Assembly: GCA_020343715.1 (NCBI GenBank)
Contig: CP070808.1
Coordinates: 1,463,515-1,469,313 of the forward strand
Direction: 5' to 3'
Length of the DNA: 5,799 bases
Source: Thermoplasmata archaeon
Lineage (GTDB): Archaea > Thermoplasmatota > DTKX01 > GCA-020343715
The notes beneath the pieces were generated by a model that saw only the letters and a program-made list of their open reading frames with translations, was not told where the DNA came from and searched no databases. Of the stretch, positions 1 through 5,799 are shown piece after piece (positions within the stretch are counted from its first letter, which is position 1; each line of letters begins with the position of its first letter). The position numbers and the translations under genes are program-made.

Positions 1-819
1 GTCGAGAGCGACAGGTACAAGCAGATCGCCAACACGCCCCGGCCGGGGCACGCGGACCTTACGTACCGCATGAAGTACGGCCACTGGGACTGGCGGGGAG
101 GCTCCCGCGCCAGCGGTCGTACTTGGGCACCAATGATCCCGGCCGGTTCGATGGCCAAGCAGCTCCTCGACATGCTCGACGTCCAGGTCTCGTCCAGGAT
201 ACTCGTCCTGGGCGGGGTGGAGGTCGAGACCAGCGGACCCAACAGCCTCCGGACATTGATACAGCGTCTCGCGAAGGAGGCCGAGAAGACGGGCGACGCC
301 ACCGGCGGGCTCGTCGAGCTATCGATAACCGGTCTCCCCGGAGGCGTTGGGTCCCCCTGGTTCTGGCGCTTCCAGGCCGACATCGGTCACGCCATCCTCA
401 ACATACCGGGCATCAAGTCCTACGAGGTCGGCGCGGGCCTGGCAGCGGCTGACCTGATGGCATCCGAGTTCAACGACGAGCTGACGTGGGACCCCAACGG
501 CGGGGTCAAGGGACGGACCAACAACGCCGGGGGCGTCCTCGGCGGCATCACCACCGGCGCACCCTTCATCTGCCGGTTCGCCGTCAAGCCGACGCCCTCG
601 ATCCTGGTGCCACAGGGCACCGTGAACCTGAAGACCGGGAAGGAGCTGGAGATGATAACCGAGGGGCGCTTCGACGCCAACTTCACCCCCCGCGTCCAGG
701 TCATTGCCGAGGCCATGGCGGCCTTGGTCTCCGCGGACCACCTAATGATGTCCGGCTTCCTTCCCCACGACAGCGTCATCCCGTACGAGGACAGGCTCAA
801 CTACGTGCGGGTGGACTAG
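1..819 (+). CDS. aroC: Chorismate synthase, C-terminal part (5' end outside window)
   Basis: Chorismate synthase converts 5-enolpyruvylshikimate 3-phosphate to chorismate using reduced FMN, the last step of the common aromatic pathway, in the cytosol. The frame is open from base 1, giving 272 residues; the family is usually about 360-390, so roughly the first 100 residues, including the N-terminal catalytic histidine region, lie outside. Visible family signatures are RPGHADLTY followed by KYG (bases 40-81), RGGSRASGR (94-120), a GLPGGVGSP block near 331-357, RTNNAGGVLGGITTG near 514-558, AVKPTPS near 580-600, and EAMAALVSADHL near 709-744. Two motif positions differ from the common form: the RET-type stretch reads GRTWAPMIPAG (115-147), and the usual Arg-His-Asp triplet reads Arg-Phe-Asp (667-675). 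The stop is TAG at 817-819. The ligase gene follows after 13 bases, so this is probably the upstream member of the operon. The family assignment is firm; activity with the changed motifs is inferred. Confidence 0.95.
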   Translation, partial: VESDRYKQIANTPRPGHADLTYRMKYGHWDWRGGSRASGRTWAPMIPAGSMAKQLLDMLDVQVSSRILVLGGVEVETSGPNSLRTLIQRLAKEAEKTGDATGGLVELSITGLPGGVGSPWFWRFQADIGHAILNIPGIKSYEVGAGLAAADLMASEFNDELTWDPNGGVKGRTNNAGGVLGGITTGAPFICRFAVKPTPSILVPQGTVNLKTGKELEMITEGRFDANFTPRVQVIAEAMAALVSADHLMMSGFLPHDSVIPYEDRLNYVRVD

Positions 820-820
820 C

Positions 821-827
821 GAGGGTG
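821..827 (+). promoter_or_regulatory. Shine-Dalgarno site supporting the TTG start at 833
   Basis: GAGGGTG lies five bases before the TTG at 833 and resembles the archaeal GAGGTG consensus with one extra G. It is the main reason to prefer this rare start over the in-frame GTG at 875, which would remove the first 14 residues. Confidence 0.6.
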
Positions 828-832
828 TAACA

Positions 833-2161
833 TTGAGCTGGCGAGCGTGGGTAATCCGGAACTTCCCTGGCGTCGTGTCGTACGTGGACCGGCCCAGGAA
901 GCAGCTCAAGGAGTTGAAGACAGCCGTGAGGCGCGCCCAGAACACCACGTTCTATGGGCGCCGCCTGAAGGAGGCTGGGGTGACCTCCTCCTCCATCAGG
1001 TCACTCCAGGACTTCACGTCAAAGGTCCCGGTCACCACCCGGGAGGAGCTGCTGGAGCAGGACCCCTACGACCTGCTGGCCATCGAACCGGGTACGGAGA
1101 CCATCCTATACGGACAGACCTCCGGCTCCACGGGGAACCCCGTCCCCGTGTGGGCGTCCCTCAGGGAGATGCAGGACGGCATCGAGCTGGCCCTGGCCCT
1201 CCCAGTGTTCCGGAACAACCTCCACCCCAGCGACAGGGTGGCCCTGTGCTACCCCTACACCCGCACGCTGGCGGGCAGGTCCGCCGACCTGCTCAACCTG
1301 ATGGCGGGCTGCACCGTCATCCCCATAGGGACCCGGAACAACATGTACCCGCCCGAGATGGCCGCGGCGACGATCGCGAGGCTCAGGCCCACCATCTTGG
1401 GGGCTGCCGCCACCGACGCCTTCGCGTACGCCAACATCTTGAAGGACCAGGGCATAGACCCGACCTCCCTGGGCATCCGCCTGGTGGTCTCGGGGGCCGA
1501 GCCCTGCGCCCCCGCCCGGGCCGAGGCCCTGGGCCGGGTCTACGGGGCCAAGGTCCTGTCCCTCCTGGGACAGAACGAGATAGGCTTCCCGGGCATCCCA
1601 TGCGAGCTCAATCACATGCACGTCCCCCAGTTCATGATGTACACCGAGCTGGTTCACCCCGACGGCTCCCCGGCCCAGCCAGGTGAGCGGGCGAACACCA
1701 TCGTGACGCCAACGTTCAAACGGGCGCAACCCCTTCTCCGGTATGTGACCGGCGACACCGTCATCTGGCACACCGAGCCGTGCGAGTGCGGCCTGCCCCT
1801 CCCCCGGATGGAGATCCTGGGCCGCGCCCACACCATGATAGAGACCAACGGTCACGGTATATTCCCCATCGAGCTGGAGGACGCCCTGTACAGGGCCGCC
1901 AGCCTGGACGGGGTGTGGTACCAGATCCGGGTCCGGGCCGACGACGTGCTGGTCAGGGCCGAGCACCGGGACACCTCCCAGTACGAGGAGATGTCCGCCA
2001 GCATCGAGAAGGAGCTGGGCCGGCTCACCGGACGACCGGTGAGGGTGGAGCTGATCGCCCCCGGTAGCCTCTACGACTACCGGGAGATACGACCGGGAAA
2101 GCCCCTGTCCCGTGTGGTGGACGAGGTGGCCGGCACCGAAGAGGTCGTAGAGGGGATGTGA
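833..2161 (+). CDS. PaaK/F390 synthetase-like AMP-forming acid ligase
   Basis: This 442-residue protein belongs to the adenylate-forming superfamily, closest in layout to phenylacetate-CoA ligase (PaaK) and the coenzyme F390 synthetases of methanogens, whose length it matches. Such enzymes adenylate a carboxylate (CoA ligases) or transfer AMP to F420 (F390 synthetase). Visible parts are the N-terminal TFYGRRLKEAGV block (39-50), the P-loop QTSGSTGNP (95-103), GQNE in place of the usual G-x-S-E (246-249), RYVTGD (303-308), PCECG (316-320), GRAHTM at the A8 hinge (330-335), FPIELED (344-350), and a C-terminal RPGKPLSR with Lys423 where the catalytic lysine is expected. Cys257, His261 or His263, Cys317 and Cys319 could form a structural metal site. 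The hinge motif lacks the usual aspartates. The start is TTG at 833 with a good Shine-Dalgarno; the gene sits 13 bases after chorismate synthase and 13 before the prenyltransferase. The substrate cannot be read from sequence; an aromatic acid is suggested only by context. Confidence 0.85.
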   Translation: MSWRAWVIRNFPGVVSYVDRPRKQLKELKTAVRRAQNTTFYGRRLKEAGVTSSSIRSLQDFTSKVPVTTREELLEQDPYDLLAIEPGTETILYGQTSGSTGNPVPVWASLREMQDGIELALALPVFRNNLHPSDRVALCYPYTRTLAGRSADLLNLMAGCTVIPIGTRNNMYPPEMAAATIARLRPTILGAAATDAFAYANILKDQGIDPTSLGIRLVVSGAEPCAPARAEALGRVYGAKVLSLLGQNEIGFPGIPCELNHMHVPQFMMYTELVHPDGSPAQPGERANTIVTPTFKRAQPLLRYVTGDTVIWHTEPCECGLPLPRMEILGRAHTMIETNGHGIFPIELEDALYRAASLDGVWYQIRVRADDVLVRAEHRDTSQYEEMSASIEKELGRLTGRPVRVELIAPGSLYDYREIRPGKPLSRVVDEVAGTEEVVEGM

Positions 2162-2174
2162 CGGAGGACCAAGG

Positions 2175-3158
2175 ATGACGACCGAGGATGTACCGGCGGC
2201 CACCCGCGACGATGCCAGCTTCGACTGGCACCTGGTGGACCCCCGGCGAGCCAGCCTGGCGGGCAAGGTAATGGGCCACATCAGGTTGGCTCGACCAGCC
2301 CAGCTGATATGGCTGGACATCTGCCTCTCCCTGTGCATCTTCGTCGGCATCGTGGGCGAGATGCCACCGGCATTCTACCTGTGGTTCGTGCTCACCGCCG
2401 TCCTCATCGACGCGGGCGCGTGCACCCTCAACGACATAGGGGACCTGGACTCCGACAGGGCCTCCACCGAGGGCAACAGGTCCGAGCGGCCCCTGGTAAT
2501 GGGCTCCGTCTCCCCGCGGGCGGCCTGGGTGCAGGGCATCGCACTTTTCACCGCGGGCGCCGTCCTGGCGGCGTGGCTTTCCCCGTGGGTGCTGCTGTTC
2601 GCCACCCTGCTGGTGATCCTGTCGTACCAGTACTCGTTCCCACCCATGCGCATGGACGCGCGGCCCTACGTGCAGCAGCTGTTCTGGTTCACCTTCGGCA
2701 TCCTCTACTTCCTGGCGGTCTACTCCTTCGTCATCGCCTACAGCCAGCCCATGGAGGGCTTCTGGATGGCCGCCCTGGGCATGATCATCGGCGTGCAGGT
2801 TTTCGCAGCCCTGGGAGAGACGCTGGCCAAGGACCTCCGGGACCTGGACAACGACCGGGCCGGCGGCAAGTACACCACCTCGGTGCACCTGGGCCCCCAG
2901 AGGACGGCGCGGTACGCCTTCTGGCTGTCCTGCGCGGGCCTGGTCATCTGGATATCGTCCATCATATTCCTCTACGACAACTGGGGCCTCGCCGCCCTGG
3001 TCATGTCGATCATCGCGGTCCTTTGGACCATCATCTGCTTCAGACTCGTGCGCGAGCTGACGACCAACTACACAAAGGCCTCGGCCAGGAAGCTGCACCT
3101 GGGTTTCATCTCGGTGTTCGCGCTGCTGCTCATCCTGTCGATGCTCAGCTTCGTGTGA
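2175..3158 (+). CDS. UbiA-family membrane prenyltransferase
   Basis: This 327-residue integral membrane protein has the two aspartate-rich motifs of UbiA prenyltransferases: NDIGDLDSD at 86-94 and DLRDLDNDRAGGK at 220-232, which bind the Mg-diphosphate of the isoprenoid donor. YSFPPMRM (153-160) is the family's post-helix signature. About nine hydrophobic segments are visible (roughly 44-60, 66-82, 117-135, 137-150, 167-188, 196-213, 247-265, 271-290 and 307-326), as expected for the fold. The N-terminal 30 or so residues are polar and likely cytosolic. ATG at 2175 is preceded by a strong GGAGG at 2163-2167, seven bases away. The family transfers polyprenyl groups to aromatic rings (quinones, haem, methanophenazine-like rings) or to geranylgeranylglyceryl phosphate in archaeal lipid synthesis. 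Which of these applies is not decided by the motifs. Its position after an acid ligase and between shikimate-pathway genes favours an aromatic acceptor, but a lipid role is possible. Confidence 0.9.
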   Translation: MTTEDVPAATRDDASFDWHLVDPRRASLAGKVMGHIRLARPAQLIWLDICLSLCIFVGIVGEMPPAFYLWFVLTAVLIDAGACTLNDIGDLDSDRASTEGNRSERPLVMGSVSPRAAWVQGIALFTAGAVLAAWLSPWVLLFATLLVILSYQYSFPPMRMDARPYVQQLFWFTFGILYFLAVYSFVIAYSQPMEGFWMAALGMIIGVQVFAALGETLAKDLRDLDNDRAGGKYTTSVHLGPQRTARYAFWLSCAGLVIWISSIIFLYDNWGLAALVMSIIAVLWTIICFRLVRELTTNYTKASARKLHLGFISVFALLLILSMLSFV

Positions 3159-3162
3159 GGTG
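3157..3162 (+). promoter_or_regulatory. Consensus Shine-Dalgarno of shikimate kinase, overlapping the upstream stop
   Basis: GAGGTG is a perfect match to the archaeal 16S tail complement and lies five bases before the ATG at 3168. Its first two bases are the last two bases of the prenyltransferase TGA stop, which points to tightly linked translation of the two genes. Confidence 0.75.
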
Positions 3163-3167
3163 CCACC

Positions 3168-4148
3168 ATGACGTCGCCTCCCGATACCTTCGATGACACG
3201 CCCGCTGGCCCCACGGGTCACGCGCTGACCCGGGGCGCCTTCACCATCATCAACGGCATAGCCAGTGGCATGGGCGGGGCCTGCGGCGTCGACCTGAGGT
3301 TCGCCGCCCGCGTGGAGCTCAACGGCAACGGGGGCAAGGTGGAGACGACCTTCCGGGGTCCCGGGGCGAACGCCCACATGGACGACCGGCTCGTCCAGGC
3401 CTGCATCCGCCGACTGGCCTCCGACGTGATGGGAATAGAGCCAGGCTCGGCTGGGGCTAGGGTGGAGACCGTCAGCGAAATCCCGGCGAGTCGGGGCCTG
3501 AAGAGCTCCTCAGCCGCCGCCAACGCAGTGCTCATGGCGGGCCTTGAGGCCCTGGGCCATGAGATGGAACCCCTGGACATCGTGCAGATGGGCGTCGATT
3601 GCGCCATCGAGGCCGGAGTAACCCTCACCGGGGCCTTCGACGACGCGGTGGCCACCATGTTCGGCGGCTCGGTTCTGACGGACAACGAGCGGAGGATCAT
3701 CGTCTCCTGGCTCGAGGTGCCCCCCGACCTGGGGGTCGTCTTTCTGGTCCCCGACCGCAAGATACACAAGGATTCCCTTTCACGCGACGACTTCGTCCCC
3801 ATCCACGACCAGGTCCAGGAGGCCTTCGACCTGGCACGGGAGGGGGACGTGGCCAGCGCCATCACTCTGAACGGCCGCGCCTATGCGCCAATCGTGGGGG
3901 TGGACAACACGCCCGCGGACGCGGCGCTCGCGGCGGGGGCTTGGGCAGCGGGCATGACCGGCACCGGTCCAGCCATAGCGGTGGTCCACACCGCCGAGGC
4001 TACGGAGGCCGTGCTCGCTGCCCTCGCCCCCTTCCAAGGCACCATCGTCAGGACGAGGACCAGCTCCTCTCCTGGCATGGTGCTTTCCGGGGAGGATTAC
4101 CGCCTCCTACGGGACGAGATAGCGGGGGGTGGGCCGGAGCATGGTTGA
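3168..4148 (+). CDS. aroK: Archaeal-type (GHMP) shikimate kinase
   Basis: This enzyme phosphorylates shikimate to shikimate 3-phosphate with ATP, in the cytosol, two steps before chorismate synthase. It is the archaeal GHMP-superfamily form, unrelated to the bacterial P-loop AroK. In the 326 residues, GAFTIINGIASGMGGACGVDL (23-43) is the family's N-terminal block, GLKSSSAAANA (110-120) is the GHMP ATP-binding motif, TGAFDDA (154-160) is the archaeal shikimate kinase signature, and MTGTGPAI (263-270) is the C-terminal glycine-rich motif. The first 17 or so residues are a polar, proline-rich extension before the conserved block. ATG at 3168 is fixed by a perfect GAGGTG five bases upstream. The gene follows the prenyltransferase by 9 bases, and its 3' end overlaps the aspartate kinase start by 8 bases. 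All key motifs are intact, so function is assigned with high confidence. Confidence 0.95.
   Translation: MTSPPDTFDDTPAGPTGHALTRGAFTIINGIASGMGGACGVDLRFAARVELNGNGGKVETTFRGPGANAHMDDRLVQACIRRLASDVMGIEPGSAGARVETVSEIPASRGLKSSSAAANAVLMAGLEALGHEMEPLDIVQMGVDCAIEAGVTLTGAFDDAVATMFGGSVLTDNERRIIVSWLEVPPDLGVVFLVPDRKIHKDSLSRDDFVPIHDQVQEAFDLAREGDVASAITLNGRAYAPIVGVDNTPADAALAAGAWAAGMTGTGPAIAVVHTAEATEAVLAALAPFQGTIVRTRTSSSPGMVLSGEDYRLLRDEIAGGGPEHG
4124..4133 (+). promoter_or_regulatory. G-rich Shine-Dalgarno-like site for aspartate kinase
   Basis: GGGGGGTGGG inside the end of the shikimate kinase gene lies seven bases before the ATG at 4141. The in-frame GTG at 4129 falls within this run and would add only four residues (MGRS), with no convincing site of its own upstream, so ATG is preferred. 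Confidence 0.4.
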
Positions 4149-5541
4149 CCTCGATGGACCCATCGTCCACAAGTTCGGTGGCTCCTGCCTCGCCACTCCC
4201 GAGCTCACCATTCGTTGCTCCCGCATCGCCACCGATGCGTTCAGCGCGCCCCGGAAGGCCGTGATGGTGGTGTCCGCCCTCAGGGGGCAGACCAACCTCA
4301 TCCGTGAGATGATGGACAGCCTCATGGCCGGTGGTGACGGCATCGACAACTTCATGGAGGAGGTCCGGGCCCGGCACCAGTACATGGCCCAGTCCACCAT
4401 CATGGACAGGCACATCAGGTCTGGCGTGATGGAGAGGGTCGAGACCCTGGCGACCAGGCTGGAGCGGCTCCTCTACGGTGTCATCTACACCGAGGAGCTG
4501 ACCGACAGGTCCCGGGACCAGGCCCTGACCCACGGGGAGAGGATGTCGGCCCACATATTCGCTGGTGTCCTCATGGACAAGGACGTCCCGGCGGCTCCCC
4601 TGGAGGCGGACGAGGCGGGGGTCATCACCGATGGCGTCTTCGGGTCGGCCACCGCGGACATCGACGCCACCTCCCTTCACCTGGGCAACACCATCTCAGA
4701 CGTGCTGGGCAGGGGCGAGGTGCCCGTGCTGACGGGCTTCTTCGGCTCCGACATGGACGGCCACACCACTACCTTCGGCCGCAACGGCAGCGACTACTCG
4801 GCGGCGGTGGCCGCCCGAGCCCTGGGCTCCCCCGTCCTGACGCTATGGAAGGACGTGTCGGGGTTCATGTCCGCCGACCCCTCGGTGGTGGCCAAGGCGA
4901 AGCTGGTACCATTGATATCGTACGAGGAGGCGGCGGAGCTGGCCTACTTCGGCCTCGAGGTCCTACACCCCCGTACTGTGGAGCCCCTGCGCCCTGCCAG
5001 CATCCCCATCCAGATCCGCGACATACACAACCCCGAGAGTGCCGGTAGCATGATATCGCCCAGGGCGGAGACGAACGAGAGGGCCATCAAGTCGATAACA
5101 TGCGCCAGCGAGATCGCCATCCTCAACGTGCACTCCGCCTCCATCGGCATCCGGCCGAGGCTCCTGTCCCGCATCATCGCCGCCCTGGCGAAGGCGGACG
5201 TCCAGATCCTGGGCCTCTCCACCTCCCAGGCGAGCCTGGGCGTGGTGCTCAGGGCCAAGGACCTGGGGGCGGCCGAGACCAGCATCAGGAGCTTCAAACT
5301 TCCCGAGCTGGAGCGCATCGAAAGCACTACCGGCTTCGCCCTGGTCGGAGCGGTGGGGGCGGGCGCCCTGGAGGACCCCTCGGTTGTGCCAAGGATGATG
5401 GCCACCCTGTCGGACCTGGGGCACGGCGTGGCCACCGTTGCCTCGGGCCCAAGCAGCGCCGCCGCCTACTTCGTCGTCGACGAGGGCGTGGCCCACAGGG
5501 CGGTGGAGATGGTCCACGCGGAGTTCTGCGAGGACGACTGA
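4141..5541 (+). CDS. Aspartate kinase with two C-terminal ACT domains
   Basis: Aspartate kinase phosphorylates L-aspartate to 4-aspartyl phosphate, the first step to aspartate semialdehyde and then lysine, threonine, methionine and, in many archaea, 3-dehydroquinate. The 466-residue product has the usual monofunctional length. The kinase domain spans about 8-305: HKFGGSCL (10-17), HGERMSA (131-137), PVLTGFFG (195-202), TTTFGRNGSDYSA (209-221), KDVSGFMSADP (237-247) and ELAYFGLEVLHPRTVEP (266-282). All catalytic motifs look intact. Two ACT-like regulatory repeats follow, about 325-385 (including LGLSTSQASLGVVL) and 398-460 (including TVASGPSSAAAYFVVD), so feedback control by an amino acid is expected; which one cannot be read. 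ATG at 4141 overlaps the shikimate kinase stop by 8 bases, implying translational coupling. No homoserine dehydrogenase domain is fused: the stop is TGA at 5539-5541, directly after the second ACT repeat. Confidence 0.95.
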   Translation: MVDLDGPIVHKFGGSCLATPELTIRCSRIATDAFSAPRKAVMVVSALRGQTNLIREMMDSLMAGGDGIDNFMEEVRARHQYMAQSTIMDRHIRSGVMERVETLATRLERLLYGVIYTEELTDRSRDQALTHGERMSAHIFAGVLMDKDVPAAPLEADEAGVITDGVFGSATADIDATSLHLGNTISDVLGRGEVPVLTGFFGSDMDGHTTTFGRNGSDYSAAVAARALGSPVLTLWKDVSGFMSADPSVVAKAKLVPLISYEEAAELAYFGLEVLHPRTVEPLRPASIPIQIRDIHNPESAGSMISPRAETNERAIKSITCASEIAILNVHSASIGIRPRLLSRIIAALAKADVQILGLSTSQASLGVVLRAKDLGAAETSIRSFKLPELERIESTTGFALVGAVGAGALEDPSVVPRMMATLSDLGHGVATVASGPSSAAAYFVVDEGVAHRAVEMVHAEFCEDD

Positions 5542-5547
5542 CGCATC

Positions 5548-5576
5548 CCATTATTACCCGCGTCCACCATTACCGC
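5548..5576 (+). promoter_or_regulatory. AT-rich patch with an imperfect direct repeat; candidate promoter for the 5587 gene
   Basis: In a very GC-rich window, the 45-base gap after aspartate kinase contains CCATTATTACCCGC (5548-5561) and CCATTACCGC (5567-5576), an imperfect direct repeat with starts 19 bases apart. The centre of CATTATTA is about 33 bases before the ATG at 5587, so a TATA box there would place transcription start about 25 bases on, giving a leader of only a few bases or none. No clear BRE or Shine-Dalgarno was seen, nor a T-run that would mark a terminator for the upstream operon. Confidence 0.3.
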
Positions 5577-5586
5577 ATGAGCTTAG

Positions 5587-5799
5587 ATGAGGGTCGTCCT
5601 TTACAATCTCCAGTACGGTGGCGGGTCCGACAAGGCCATCTCCTACCTGGTGCCATCCACGAAGAAGCGTAGGCTCCAGACCTTGAAATCCATCATCGAA
5701 TCCCTCAAGGGTCTGGAACCAGACGTCCTGGGGATGATAGAGGCCGACGCGGGCTCCTGGAGGATGGCAGGGATCGACATGGCCCAGGAGATCGCGAAG
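5587..5799 (+). CDS. EEP-family metal-dependent hydrolase, N-terminal part (3' end outside window)
   Basis: An open frame of 71 codons runs from ATG 5587 to the right edge without a stop. It begins MRVVLYNLQYGGG, with Asn7 in the place of the first conserved residue of the endonuclease/exonuclease/phosphatase fold, and continues to PDVLGMIEADAGSWRMAGID (45-64). There Glu52 matches the metal-binding glutamate of the usual LQE motif, and the following D-x-G-S-x-R-x-x-G-x-D pattern is typical of a subgroup annotated only as EEP-family proteins. Members hydrolyse phosphodiester or phosphomonoester bonds of nucleic acids, lipids or small molecules; the substrate cannot be told from this fragment, and the later catalytic histidine and aspartates are outside. 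No Shine-Dalgarno is visible before the ATG, suggesting a leaderless transcript. An overlapping frame from ATG 5577 stops at about 5672 and has no family resemblance. Confidence 0.8.
   Translation, partial: MRVVLYNLQYGGGSDKAISYLVPSTKKRRLQTLKSIIESLKGLEPDVLGMIEADAGSWRMAGIDMAQEIAK

Noticed and set aside
1106..3377. Two very long open frames on the minus strand (about 414 and 450 codons, 1106-2350 and 2025-3377).
   Set aside because: They lie antisense to well-supported ligase, prenyltransferase and kinase genes, overlap each other, are rich in Gly/His/Gln/Asp/Val runs without a recognisable domain, and are expected in GC-rich DNA with strong third-position bias.
3218..3865. A 215-codon minus-strand frame opposite shikimate kinase.
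   Set aside because: It is Ser/Ala/Pro/Arg-rich with no domain, fully antisense to a gene with intact GHMP motifs.
4129..4140. GTG at 4129 as the aspartate kinase start.
   Set aside because: It adds only MGRS, sits inside the G-rich ribosome-binding run, and has no good site of its own; ATG 4141 fits family N-termini better.
5542..5586. A transcription terminator after aspartate kinase.
   Set aside because: No T-run and no convincing GC-rich hairpin followed by T residues was seen in the gap.
5100..5672. A + strand frame of 190 codons running from aspartate kinase into the EEP gene.
   Set aside because: It is an Arg/Gly/Pro/His-rich out-of-frame reading of the aspartate kinase 3' end; the EEP frame from 5587 has clear family motifs instead.
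1..5799. CRISPR arrays, insertion sequences, tRNA or rRNA genes.
   Set aside because: No repeat-spacer pattern, transposase-like protein, terminal inverted repeats or tRNA-like conserved arms were recognised; coding genes fill nearly all of the window.

Overview
The window reads as a compact, GC-rich archaeal chromosome segment, with every supported gene on the + strand. The strongest archaeal markers are a GHMP-type shikimate kinase (the archaeal, non-P-loop form), a purine-rich Shine-Dalgarno matching GAGGTG ahead of an ATG, frequent AGG (Arg) and ATA (Ile) codons despite the high GC, and a last gene that looks leaderless behind an AT-rich patch. A Thermoplasmatota-like euryarchaeote would fit, but this is a guess from gene content and style, not a phylogenetic result.

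Layout: (1) 1-819, the C-terminal part of chorismate synthase (AroC), open at the left edge; (2) 833-2161, a PaaK/coenzyme F390 synthetase-like AMP-forming ligase with a TTG start; (3) 2175-3158, a UbiA-family membrane prenyltransferase; (4) 3168-4148, archaeal shikimate kinase; (5) 4141-5541, aspartate kinase with two C-terminal ACT domains; (6) 5587-5799, the start of an endonuclease/exonuclease/phosphatase (EEP) family hydrolase, open at the right edge. Genes 1-5 are separated by 13, 13 and 9 bases and then an 8-base overlap, so they are very probably one operon. Gene 6 follows a 45-base gap holding the only AT-rich patch in the window and may have its own promoter.

How the genes may work together: shikimate kinase and chorismate synthase are steps of the common aromatic pathway. 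Aspartate kinase starts the aspartate family. In archaea that make 3-dehydroquinate from aspartate semialdehyde plus 6-deoxy-5-ketofructose 1-phosphate, it also feeds the shikimate pathway, which would explain its place here. The ligase and prenyltransferase between the two shikimate genes are not steps to chorismate. They may activate and prenylate a chorismate-derived or other aromatic acid (a quinone-like or other prenylated ring), or the prenyltransferase may be a lipid enzyme that simply sits here. No mobile element, CRISPR array, rRNA or tRNA was seen, and no intergenic stretch exceeds 45 bases.
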